From: Clostridia bacterium
GTDB lineage: Bacteria; Bacillota; Clostridia; TANB77; CAG-508
Reading direction: 5' to 3'
Assembly (NCBI GenBank): GCA_017470645.1
Contig: JAFUYJ010000003.1
Coordinates: forward strand, 1-63,545
DNA length: 63,545 nucleotides
Positions 48,821 to 57,178 of this stretch are shown piece by piece (position 1 is the stretch's first letter; the number at the start of each line of letters is the position of its first letter). Both the position numbers and the translations under genes were made by a program. The notes under the pieces were generated by a model. That model saw only the letters and a program-made list of their open reading frames with translations. It did not search any database and had not been told where the DNA came from.

Positions 48821-49375
48821 ATGGAAGATTTGTTAAATATTTTAAATACAGCCAAAAACAGTTTGGACGTTTATTATGAAATACATAAGGAAGATGATTT
48901 CTCAAATAAAAGAAATACGCCTAAAGATTATCTTGAATGGGTTGACAAGAAAACTAAAATCATAATTAATTCACCAGAATTTATAAAAAAATCAAAGGAC
49001 TGTATTGTTCGTGGTGATGTAGTTTGGGTTGAATTTGGTTTTAATATTGGAGAAGAATTTAGTGGAAGACATCCTGCTGTTGTTTTAAAAAATGGAGGTA
49101 AAACCTTATTGGTATTACCTATTACTAGTAAACAGCCTACAGAAAAACAACTTAGTAGTAATACATATATTGAACTTGGAAAGATATATAATTTTAAATC
49201 AATGAAAAGATGGGTAAATATATTTAACATTAGTCCTATAAGTATTGAACGAATTGATTTTACTAAAAAGAAAGGTAATGTTAAAGGTTCTGATTTAGAC
49301 AATATATCAAAGGCTTTTCTAGATTCAGATTTATTTAAATATCTCCCTCCTAAACAAACTAAAGCAAACAAATAA
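48821..49375 (+). CDS. MazF/PemK-family toxin-like protein
   Basis: About 184 residues from ATG 48821 (AAAGGAAG ten bases upstream). A helical N-terminus (about 1-60) is followed by a PemK/MazF barrel: RGDVVWVEFGFNIGEEFSGRHPAVVLKN and LLVLPITSK. These are mRNA interferases that stall growth. No antitoxin gene is visible beside it, unless the helical N-terminus acts as a tethered antitoxin. It lies in the island between the RT and a structured RNA. Confidence 0.8.
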   Translation: MEDLLNILNTAKNSLDVYYEIHKEDDFSNKRNTPKDYLEWVDKKTKIIINSPEFIKKSKDCIVRGDVVWVEFGFNIGEEFSGRHPAVVLKNGGKTLLVLPITSKQPTEKQLSSNTYIELGKIYNFKSMKRWVNIFNISPISIERIDFTKKKGNVKGSDLDNISKAFLDSDLFKYLPPKQTKANK

Positions 49376-49423
49376 TTCAATAAAATTGAATAAAATACTT
49401 GATTTTTACATAAAAATATAGTA

Positions 49424-49536
49424 TCATCTAATTAAGAGGAAGTCTATTTAATTAGATGACTGAGAAGGCTTACTTCGGTAAGCAGTTATGATTTAGAATG
49501 TAGCTTGTATAGAAATATGCAAGCTACAGTTTTTTT
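49424..49536 (+). ncRNA. Three-hairpin structured RNA downstream of the MazF-like gene
   Basis: Hairpin 1 at 49424-49459 (12 bp perfect, loop contains GAGGAAG), hairpin 2 at 49468-49483 (GCTTAC-TTCG-GTAAGC) and terminator hairpin 49500-49527 (GTAGCTTG...CAAGCTAC) with TTTTTTT. No ORF. Its own promoter is weak (TATAGT at 49417), so it may be processed from the toxin transcript. Family unknown. Confidence 0.6.
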
Positions 49537-49604
49537 ATTTTGTAAATTTATAATTACTATTGCAAAATACTTAATCTTATGTTAAATTAAAATTATCAAT
49601 CACG

Positions 49605-49718
49605 TGTGAACAGATTTACAAAAATCTGCAAACACCTGATATAACTAAATTACGAATTGATAATAAAAACTGGTAACCTGTTCACACTTTCGAATACGTC
49701 CTGTTCACAGGCACCATA
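49605..49718. repeat. GTGTGAACAG inverted repeats and candidate attR
   Basis: GTGTGAACAG at 49605-49614, CTGTTCACAC at 49679-49688 and CTGTTCACAG at 49702-49710 surround the CAGGCACCATA at 49708-49718 that repeats the tRNA-Leu 3' end. Candidate recombination end of the island. Confidence 0.4.
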
Positions 49719-49744
49719 TGTAAATGTCAATTTATTTAAAACCA

Positions 49745-49780
49745 AAAGAACATCCTGCATATTACCGCAAGATGTTCTTT
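49745..49780 (-). terminator. Terminator of the small membrane gene
   Basis: AAAGAACATC...GATGTTCTTT then TTGGTTTT on the minus strand. Confidence 0.75.
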
Positions 49781-49797
49781 AATTTTGGTCAGTTAGT

Positions 49798-49978
49798 CTA
49801 CTTAACTCTATTGCCCACTTCAAATTTTTCCAAGGCTTTTGATAACTCTGGTTCGTCTTTATCATCGTGTAAGCCATTTGTTACCATTTTGGCCATCCAG
49901 TCCTCTTTAGGCTTATCAAGAAGTGCTAGAATAATTCCGCTTATTACTGCCAATAGTACCCATTACAATATAAATCAT
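49798..49978 (-). CDS. Small protein, one hydrophobic segment, +1 shift at CGG
   Basis: ATG 49978 follows AGGAGG by seven bases. Codon 14 is CGG (49937-49939). The zero frame stops soon after, while the +1 frame gives GIILALLDKPKEDWMAKMV and on to TAG 49798-49800, 59 residues in total. A hydrophobic N-terminus and a charged tail (ELSKALEKFEV) suggest a small membrane-linked protein. No family is known to me, so this shift is supported only by coding-like sequence, the ribosome site and the terminator. A slip a few codons earlier (giving VISGIILALL) is possible too. Confidence 0.6.
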
Positions 49979-50136
49979 TAATTAACCTCCTACATAGCAT
50001 AATTTCATGCTTTTTATTGTACTTGGTTTTGTTAGCACCTGACCTTTACTAACTCCTACTATATCAACTGGTTCTTGACCAGATTAAAAAATTTTAATGC
50101 TTATATACTATCACATTTTTATGCAAATGTAAATAT

Positions 50137-50523
50137 TTATAAATTCCCATGCTCCATCAAATACTCTTCAATTTTCTCAACATAAGGCCTATCTTTTGGT
50201 GCATTTCTTCTTTTCTTAAACTCTAATATTCTTTCTAGTACCTCAACTTGATACCCCTCAATTACTTCACAAGTAAACTCTTCCTTAGGGTTTGGTATCA
50301 TCTCAATATTATCTGATATACTATAAAATCCGCACTTATTTTTCTCCGTTAGATTATACTCTTCCTTTAATTTTTCAAACAATTCCTCAGACACACACAA
50401 ATCTAAATCTGCTGTTGTATCTTTTATTCCATAAATAACCAAGCTTCCTCCACCCAAAATGTAATATTCTTCTTTAGGTAAGTTTAAGCTTTCTACTAGC
50501 TTTATAAGTTCTTCTTTATTCAT
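50137..50523 (-). CDS. Nucleotidyltransferase-fold protein
   Basis: 128 residues. YYILGGGSLVIYGIKDTTADLDLCV carries the GG/GS and DxD pattern of minimal nucleotidyltransferases (AbiEii/DUF6036-like). The later FTCEVIEGYQVEVLERIL fits the same group. It may be an antitoxin or toxin-type transferase, but no partner is adjacent. Ordinary codon use for this genome. Confidence 0.72.
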   Translation of the reverse strand: MNKEELIKLVESLNLPKEEYYILGGGSLVIYGIKDTTADLDLCVSEELFEKLKEEYNLTEKNKCGFYSISDNIEMIPNPKEEFTCEVIEGYQVEVLERILEFKKRRNAPKDRPYVEKIEEYLMEHGNL

Positions 50524-50579
50524 TTATTTTTTCTCCTTTAACCAATTCTGTATGGATAATAATTTTTTTGTTCTTAACT

Positions 50580-52839
50580 TTAATTTAACAAATCAGTTAT
50601 CTCTCCAATATAAAACACATCCAATTTACTCATTGCTCTTGTAATAGTAACATATAGTAATTTCTTGTCCAAACTGTTATCTCCATATTTTTCTTTATTA
50701 GCATTCGAAATAATTACACAATCAAACTCTAAGCCTTTAGCCAAATATGATGGTACAATTGAAATTCCAGCATTATACTCTGAATCTTTTCCTTGAATAA
50801 GCTTTACGTCGTCTCTTATTTTGCTGAGATTTTTTTGAAGTTCTTTACATTCACTCATGTCTTTTCCAATTATTGCAATTGATTTATAATTATTATTTAG
50901 ATGCTCATTAATTCTCTCATTTATCGCCCATACCAGCTCATTTATATTTTCTTTTTGCTGAATGTTTATTGAATTTTTCCTATCAATAACTGGCTCTCCA
51001 AGTACAATAAATTCTTTCTCATAGTCTGGCAACTTGCTTATTACTGAATTTGCTACATCCATTATTTCCTTTGTGGTTCTATATGTTTTCTTTAAAGTTG
51101 TGTATGTTGCATCAACATCTGAGAACTCTACATCTATGAATCTTTGCCAGTTTTCAATTCCTCTATAGTAGTGCACCCCTTGTGCTATATCTCCTAGAAT
51201 TGTCATGGAATTACTGTTTAATATTGTTTTTAATACATCAAATTGAAACTCACCATAATCTTGAGCTTCATCTATTACAACGTGCTTTATTCTTGCTTTT
51301 TCTTTTATTCCTTTAATTTTGTATTGCAAATACATTAGAGGGGCTAAATCCTCAAATGCAATTTCGTTTTTATTTAAATTTTCGAGAGTTGAGTGCTTTA
51401 AATATTTGATCATCTCTTCAAATTCTTGAAATAAATTTTGATTCTGGTTTGTATCTCCATTTTTGAAATTATTAATAATTTTGTTTATGCGTTCATTGTC
51501 TAGATATTTTTCTAAGAACTCTTTATAATATTCAATACATGTCTTGTTTGGAATTTTTGCTAAATATTCTTTGATTATTTTTTTGTAGTCCTTCTCTATC
51601 AGCTTAATTTCTTTTTCAAAACTTTCGTACATTTCAACACGTTCGTTACCTGTAAGTTCCATTACTGCTATACTTCTTTGTTGTTTTAATTTTTCAACAA
51701 TCTCTTCGGATTTTTTTCTAAATTCATATGTAAGGTTTTTCTCTATTTCATTTATTCTAGCTGAAAAATTGTACATACGATATGTATTTACAAATAACTC
51801 ATTGATTTCTTCATAACTCATTATTGTTTTACCACTAAAGCTAAAATCCTCTTTTGGTATATAATTTGTTTCAACATACTTTAAATAATCATCAATAACT
51901 CTTTTAAATCCTATGGATGATTTAAACTTCGATTCTTGTAGAATAATATCTACTTTTCCTTGATATTCTTTGGCAATTTCATTGTTTACAATCATAACTA
52001 GTTTTTCATTATTATCTGAAATCTTTAGTCTTTTGCCTATAACATCATATGCAAAATCTTCAAATGTATATTGTTTTACATCATTTACTCCTAAATCAGG
52101 AAGTATATTGGAAATATAATTTAGAAAAAATTTCGTTGGTGCTATAATCATGAATTCATCCGGTCTAAATTGTTTTTCATAATTATAGATTAAATACGCT
52201 ATTCTGTGAAGTGCAATGGTAGTTTTTCCGGCTACCGGCAACACCTTGAACTATTAATGGTGAATTAATTGGCGCTCTAATAATTTTGTTTTGCTCGTCT
52301 TGAATTGTTGCTACTATGTTTTTTAATCTGTCATCTGCTTTTTCTTCTAAGGCGTTTTGAAGTAACTCATCGTTTCCTGTTACATTGATGTCTACATATT
52401 TCTTAAGTTTTTGTTTTTCAATGATATACTGTCTTTTAAGAAAGATCTCTCCTTCAATTTTCTCCCCTAGTGATTTGTAACTTGCTTTGCCAATTTTACC
52501 TTCGTAATAAAGATTTGAAATTGGAGCTCTCCAGTCAACTACTATTGGCTCCAGTGTTTTGCTATCTAGAACTGATAGCTTGCCAATGTAAAATGTTTCT
52601 TTGTTTTTGTCTTTTTCTTTGAAATCCATTCTTGCAAAATATGGAGTGTATTTAAGTTTTTTCATATTTGCCAGTTTGCTGACATACATTTGTAAAACTT
52701 GACCTTTTGCTAGGTTCTCCATGTCGTAATTCATGTCTGCCTTACTTAATGTGTCTTCAATGGATGATTCTTCTTCTGTAATTTTAGCTACCGTACTTTT
52801 TAGCTTCTTTTCCTCTTCTAAAAATGTTTCCTTATCCAT
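50580..52839 (-). CDS. helD: HelD-type UvrD-like helicase, +1 shift inside Walker A
   Basis: ATG 52839. The N-terminal arm is coiled coil (ETFLEEEKKLKSTVAKI), then FYIGKLSVLD and VVDWRAPISNLYY typical of HelD. In-frame CGG at 52228-52230 follows GGT AGC. Skipping C makes VAGSGKTTIALHRIAYL, restoring the invariant Walker A glycine. Later motifs DEAQDYG, GDIAQGVH, and the UvrD C-terminus complete 752 residues. HelD removes stalled RNA polymerase from DNA. Both split halves are otherwise clean. A 5S rRNA fragment lies just upstream. Confidence 0.9.
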
Positions 52840-52865
52840 GCTAAATCCTCCTCTAGTTTAGTTTT

Positions 52866-52925
52866 AGAGTTTGGCTTCTGTGTTCGGAATGGGAACAGGT
52901 ATCTCTCTACAAAATGACATTATAT
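52866..52925 (-). pseudogene. 5S rRNA fragment
   Basis: The minus strand contains ACCTGTTCCCATTCCGAA and CACAGAAG, the universal 5S helix III/loop region, preceded by GAGAGATA. Only about 50 of 117 bases are recognisable and the 3' half is missing. A GACATAATTCG...CGAATATAATGTC palindrome flanks it. No complete rRNA operon is in the window. Confidence 0.7.
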
Positions 52926-53001
52926 TCGTTGGTGCGAATTATGTCAATAGTTTTTTGAATTTTTTCACTTTAAATCTATCTTATATATAAGCTACAAAAA
53001 A

Positions 53002-53039
53002 GAACCAAGAATGTAATAAAAGTTTTACATTCTTGGTTC
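53002..53039 (-). terminator. Terminator of the orphan 3' ORF
   Basis: GAACCAAGAATGTAA...TTACATTCTTGGTTC then TTTTTTG. Confidence 0.8.
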
Positions 53040-53048
53040 ATCGTGCAA

Positions 53049-53195
53049 TCATTCTGAGTATTCGTAGGTGGTATCTATATCAACCACCTCATTGTACTCG
53101 AACATATATCCTGCTACAAGGAGTGCAGCGCACGTAAATGCGCCTGCAATCTGTAGGTCATCTGGAAAATACTTTCCAAATATTTTGCTAATTAT
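53049..53195 (-). pseudogene. Orphan 3' end of a cassette-like gene
   Basis: About 48 codons ending at TGA 53049-53051: FPDDLQIAGAFTCAALLVAG then FEYNEVVDIDTTYEYSE. GC-rich like the cassettes and followed by a terminator, but no start codon or ribosome site exists upstream, where the terminator of the 53228 gene intrudes. I infer the front was lost when the 53228-55709 genes arrived. Confidence 0.5.
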
Positions 53196-53201
53196 AGAAA
53201 A

Positions 53202-53228
53202 AAACTTAGAGCTATTAACCCTAAGTTT
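53202..53228 (-). terminator. Terminator of the 587-residue unknown gene
   Basis: AAACTTAG...CTAAGTTT followed by TTTTC. Confidence 0.7.
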
Positions 53229-54994
53229 TATTTAACTTTATCTCTAAGTGGCTTTAATGTTGTTAAATCTATATATTCTCTTTCATATGCTAGCTTTCTA
53301 CCTTTACCAGAAATACTTACTTCTTTCATTATATGTTCCGGCATTTTTCCATTTCTTCTAAGGTAATTCAAGTGTAATACAGCCTTTTTATATCTATCTC
53401 TTGGAGTTGTTTTATCTGCTGCTTTTTTTATTGCTTGATCCGCTTCTTTTGTGAGTGGTACAAATATTTGTGCTTTTAACACTCCTTCTTGTCCTATATC
53501 AAAATCCGTGTAATCCTTATAAATAGGGAAATGTGTGTTTCCGTTATACTCTTTAACAAAATCTAATGCTGTATCTTTGCTCATATGTAATGCAAATGGC
53601 ATATTAAAACCTCTAACATCAACACCAAGTAATATTTCTTTTTTCTTTAAATCATCTTCTTTAATGTACCCAAAATTTTCTATATTTTTGCTTTGTGATG
53701 TAAATAAACTGATTAGCAGTGCTTGCATGTTTAGATCCTTTATTCTATATGAGTTATATCTAAGATTCTCAAATATATGTGTAATTAATAAGTCATCTTT
53801 TAAAGAGTTTTTACTATTTGGAAATAATATATCAAAATATTCTTTATATGGTTCCTTATGTTTCTTCGCTATACCTTTAATATATCTCATAATATCTATT
53901 GAAGTTTTATCTCCATGTCCTTTTTCATCTAATTGATCAAATAATTCAAAGTATAGCTTATGTAATGTGTTTATTTTCATATTAACATTTTTCATATCTT
54001 TTTTTGTTACAGAATAAATTATCTTTCCATCTTCTTCGCGCTTATTTACTAGTTCTTTATGATTTACAATATATAAAGCTTTGGCTAAATCTTTTATAAC
54101 TTTGTTTACTCTATTGGTCCAAAACGTTGACATGAAAATTAATTCCTCGATATTTAATTTTCTTAAATTACTTTCTTTGAACATCTCTTTAACTTCACCA
54201 TAGTCATAATTTATGTCATTGATATATATTTTTTTAAATTGTTTATTATTTGATTTAACATAGTGTTCTAATAAACCAAAATCATCTAACAATTCCGTAT
54301 TGTACTTTATACAACTTACACATTCATCTTTTAGTATCTTTCCCGCTTGTTGAGTGTATTCTTTAAAATATTCTTCGGCTGTTTCTTTCTCTGGTTTTGC
54401 ATATAACTTATATCCATCTTCTAATTGCTTAATAAGAGCTCTTTTCTCTTCATTACTTAAGTTTAAAGTGTTAACAACTCTTTTTAGAAAAGTACTTCTT
54501 TCTTTTGAACTTCTTCTGGCCATTTCCACTATAACAGCATCAATTCCATCTATCCTTTCTAAGTCTCTCTTTTCCTTTCTTAAAGAAGATAATATTGCAG
54601 TAACAAGTGTTTCCATATTTTTGTTCATATTGTTAGTATATTTTTGTTCAGTTGAATTTATATTTAATAAATCTACTTTCCCCGCCTTTTCATCATCTAT
54701 TATTGTCTTAAACGCCTTTTCAAATGATAGTTTATTTGTATGTGCATAAATACCTAAATAGTATTCTATAGTTCTATATCTGACTTGGTTAACAGTCATT
54801 GCTGTTAAATAGTCGCGAATTTTTTCTTCGATTTCATCATTAATATCTGACATTGTAACCGAACTATCATTTTTCATTCTGTCTGTGATATAATCCATTA
54901 ATTTTCCTAAAACTGTATTTAAATAAATATAGTTCTTTTCCTCTGTAGCATTATTTTCAATTTCACTCGTTTTAATTAAATAATCAAACGTCAT
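53228..54994 (-). CDS. Large protein of unknown function
   Basis: About 588 residues from ATG 54994 (AAGGAAG nine bases upstream, inside the end of the previous gene). Helical, charged, no membrane segments. Repeating features: an N-terminal helical domain (DEIEEKIRDYLTAM), a central domain, and a C-terminal strand-rich part with GVDVRGFNMPFALHMSKDTALDF and YIDLTTLKPLRDKV. I do not recognise it. It shares an operon with the 95-residue gene and may be plasmid, phage or island derived. Confidence 0.7.
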   Translation of the reverse strand: MTFDYLIKTSEIENNATEEKNYIYLNTVLGKLMDYITDRMKNDSSVTMSDINDEIEEKIRDYLTAMTVNQVRYRTIEYYLGIYAHTNKLSFEKAFKTIIDDEKAGKVDLLNINSTEQKYTNNMNKNMETLVTAILSSLRKEKRDLERIDGIDAVIVEMARRSSKERSTFLKRVVNTLNLSNEEKRALIKQLEDGYKLYAKPEKETAEEYFKEYTQQAGKILKDECVSCIKYNTELLDDFGLLEHYVKSNNKQFKKIYINDINYDYGEVKEMFKESNLRKLNIEELIFMSTFWTNRVNKVIKDLAKALYIVNHKELVNKREEDGKIIYSVTKKDMKNVNMKINTLHKLYFELFDQLDEKGHGDKTSIDIMRYIKGIAKKHKEPYKEYFDILFPNSKNSLKDDLLITHIFENLRYNSYRIKDLNMQALLISLFTSQSKNIENFGYIKEDDLKKKEILLGVDVRGFNMPFALHMSKDTALDFVKEYNGNTHFPIYKDYTDFDIGQEGVLKAQIFVPLTKEADQAIKKAADKTTPRDRYKKAVLHLNYLRRNGKMPEHIMKEVSISGKGRKLAYEREYIDLTTLKPLRDKVK

Positions 54995-54999
54995 TTTTT

Positions 55000-55299
55000 T
55001 CACTTCCTTACATTAGAATATATATCTAATAATTGGTAAATCTCATATTCTTCACAGCAATCTTCTTTTGATAGATAGTACAACTTTTTTAATTGTGTGT
55101 TATATTTACTATCTAGTACTTCCTCAGATTTATCAATAAGATTAAAAATGTTTGTATATGTATATGTAGAATCTTTCTGTTTAATTTTAAAAACAGTATG
55201 ATTAATTATTTCTTTTTTCAAGTTATTGATTGCAATACTATATTCTTTATTTTTTACTAACGCTTTTATATTGTTTTCCAATGAAATGGGTTTTATCAT
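55000..55299 (-). CDS. Small helical protein, partner of the 588-residue gene
   Basis: 99 residues from ATG 55299 (AAAGGTG upstream). Two-part: IALVKNKEYSIAINNLKKEI-like repeats of TPR style and a tail ending in a Cys pair (EDCCEEYEIYQLLDIYSN). Unknown function. Its stop and the next gene's ribosome site coincide, so translation is coupled. A consensus promoter and leader hairpin lie upstream. Confidence 0.65.
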   Translation of the reverse strand: MIKPISLENNIKALVKNKEYSIAINNLKKEIINHTVFKIKQKDSTYTYTNIFNLIDKSEEVLDSKYNTQLKKLYYLSKEDCCEEYEIYQLLDIYSNVRK

Positions 55300-55315
55300 A
55301 AAATCACCTTTCAAA

Positions 55316-55345
55316 AAAGTCTCTTTTTATAACCAAAGAGACTTT
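55316..55345 (-). promoter_or_regulatory. Leader hairpin/attenuator before the 95-residue gene
   Basis: AAAGTCTCTTT...AAAGAGACTTTTTTG, right after the promoter and just before the ribosome site. Its T run also makes it a candidate terminator. Confidence 0.6.
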
Positions 55346-55358
55346 AAATTATGTTAAC

Positions 55359-55387
55359 ATTATACCATTTTTTTTCATTTTAGTCAA
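55359..55387 (-). promoter_or_regulatory. Promoter of the unknown two-gene operon
   Basis: Minus strand TTGACT, 17 bp, TATAAT. Confidence 0.75.
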
Positions 55388-55454
55388 TATTTGTATTTCT
55401 ATAGTATGTGTCAACATATGTTAATTTTTTCATTTTATATAACATGTGCAACAT

Positions 55455-55709
55455 TTATAATTCAAAAATGTTTGCTTTTAGTATCATTCTTGATATTCTC
55501 GTCTTATCACTTAGTGGTATATCCCACCTACTTCCAGCAATTGATCTTTTTATTTTATCTTCTTTTGTTGGCTCTCCAATTAGTTTATTCAATTGCTTTT
55601 GAAGTCGAACCTTATTAGTATAAATAGATAAGGTATTCTCACTATAAAAAACATTTATAGTTGTTTCTTCTTCTGATTTTAATGGTTCTTTATATATTTT
55701 GTCTTTCAT
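55455..55709 (-). CDS. Small protein of unknown function
   Basis: 84 residues. The second half (GSRWDIPLSDKTRISRMILKANIFEL) looks strongly conserved in style, the first half has a strand pair. Function unknown. It lies upstream of the promoter for the next operon and ends 70 bp before it. Confidence 0.6.
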   Translation of the reverse strand: MKDKIYKEPLKSEEETTINVFYSENTLSIYTNKVRLQKQLNKLIGEPTKEDKIKRSIAGSRWDIPLSDKTRISRMILKANIFEL

Positions 55710-55736
55710 TCAACTTCCTCTATTCTATATTGTTTT

Positions 55737-56675
55737 TTACTTTTTGTTTTGTATAACTAAAACATCTCCGCTTTCATCCGTTCTATATACTGTACAACCT
55801 AACTTGTTGTATCTTTCCATCGTTTCTTTATGCGGATGACCGTAGTCATTATTCTTTCCACATGATATTACTATTAATCCTGGTCTAACTTGATCCAAAA
55901 ACTTTTGAGATGAACTCGTACTTGATCCATGGTGTCCTGATTTTAACACATCTGTTTGAGGCCACGAACGTGCAGATTCAACTCCTTTTTCTGCATCTCC
56001 TGTAAATAAATAGCTAGTTCCGTCATATTCCATTCTTATAACTATAGAGCACGCATTTAAGTCTTGTGGATTGTCTTGAACTGCCATTATTTCACATGTT
56101 GCATTTCCAACATTAAATGTTTGTCCCACTTTAGGAACTGATATCTTTTTCTTTTTCTTTGAAATTGCATCAATTACGTCTTCATATGTTTTTGTTGTAG
56201 TTGCTGTTTTAGGCATCATTATAGTACCTACATCTATATTGTTAATTACATCATCTAAACCTCCAATATGATCTTCATGTGGGTGTGTTCCAACAACATA
56301 TGTCAACTTTTCTATTCCAATGCTTTTTATATTCTCTACAACCGTTTTTCCACCATCATTTTTTCCAGCATCTATAAGCATTGATTCTCCATTATTTACG
56401 ACTAAAATACTATCGGCTTGTCCTACATCAAAGAAATAAACTCTTAGCACATCTTCATTTATATCTATTTTAGAAATACATCCTTTTCCTGTTTGAACTG
56501 TGATATTATCTAGTCCTTCTACACTTGCTGATACTACTTCCTGACTTTGTGCAGTAAAGATGTTTAGTATATTGTCTCCTCCAAAATAGGCTACTAATAT
56601 TAATAAAATAATTGATATTATAGTACTTACAGCTTTATTTGTATTTTTTCTATTGTTACTTTCTGTTTTACTCAT
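55737..56675 (-). CDS. Secreted ComEC/Rec2-type MBL-fold hydrolase
   Basis: 312 residues. N-terminal membrane segment (TIISIILLILVAYFGG), then DVGQADSILVVNNGESMLIDAG, GTHPHEDHIGGLDDVI (metal motif), LFTGDAEK and KSGHHGSSTSSSQKFL, the MBL domain of ComEC. Extracellular phosphodiesterase or nuclease role likely. It is followed by a DUF3006 gene upstream in the same operon, a common pairing. Confidence 0.9.
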   Translation of the reverse strand: MSKTESNNRKNTNKAVSTIISIILLILVAYFGGDNILNIFTAQSQEVVSASVEGLDNITVQTGKGCISKIDINEDVLRVYFFDVGQADSILVVNNGESMLIDAGKNDGGKTVVENIKSIGIEKLTYVVGTHPHEDHIGGLDDVINNIDVGTIMMPKTATTTKTYEDVIDAISKKKKKISVPKVGQTFNVGNATCEIMAVQDNPQDLNACSIVIRMEYDGTSYLFTGDAEKGVESARSWPQTDVLKSGHHGSSTSSSQKFLDQVRPGLIVISCGKNNDYGHPHKETMERYNKLGCTVYRTDESGDVLVIQNKK

Positions 56676-56710
56676 TAGTTTTTTCCTCCTTAATTTTTCC
56701 TTTGTAAGTT

Positions 56711-57163
56711 TTATTCCTCAAATAAATCTTGTAGTTTATTTGTTATTCTATCTTCTATTTCCTTTCTTTTTTCTTCATCTATTTGATATTCGTTATTTTC
56801 CAGTTTTAAAACATCTCCTTCTTCGATATTTTCTGGTAATTTAGAAATATCTATATTCATCATCTCTCCTGTTTCTCTATTTTCACATACTGCCAAATTA
56901 CCTTCGAATCTGTCGATAACAAGTGTTTTTACACTTTCTATTTTTTGTTTCAACTGATTAACAAAATCAGTTATGAACTCTTTGTTTTGATTTTGTAATC
57001 TTGCAGGCACCTCTATATTCTGCATAGTTACAGCGTGATTTTTTATTACTCTATTTTTTTCAGGCAACGAATTTTGCTCACCGTTATATTCTCCATTTCC
57101 GCTATTCATATCAAGACAGTTATCAGTAAGAGTTATATTTTCATCTAAAAATTCATCTAACAT
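56711..57163 (-). CDS. DUF3006-domain protein
   Basis: 150 residues. The C-terminal half (VIDRFEGNLAVCENRETGE...GDVLKLENNEYQIDEE) is a DUF3006 domain, a small beta-barrel often next to ComEC-like MBL proteins. The N-terminal 80 residues are Asn/Glu-rich and not known. AGGAGG precedes ATG. Confidence 0.8.
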   Translation of the reverse strand: MLDEFLDENITLTDNCLDMNSGNGEYNGEQNSLPEKNRVIKNHAVTMQNIEVPARLQNQNKEFITDFVNQLKQKIESVKTLVIDRFEGNLAVCENRETGEMMNIDISKLPENIEEGDVLKLENNEYQIDEEKRKEIEDRITNKLQDLFEE

Positions 57164-57178
57164 AGTTTGACCTCCTTT

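Noticed and set aside
49424..49536. Retron msr-msd for the nearby RT
   Set aside because: It is 800 bp away, on the other strand, and the RT motifs are not retron-type.
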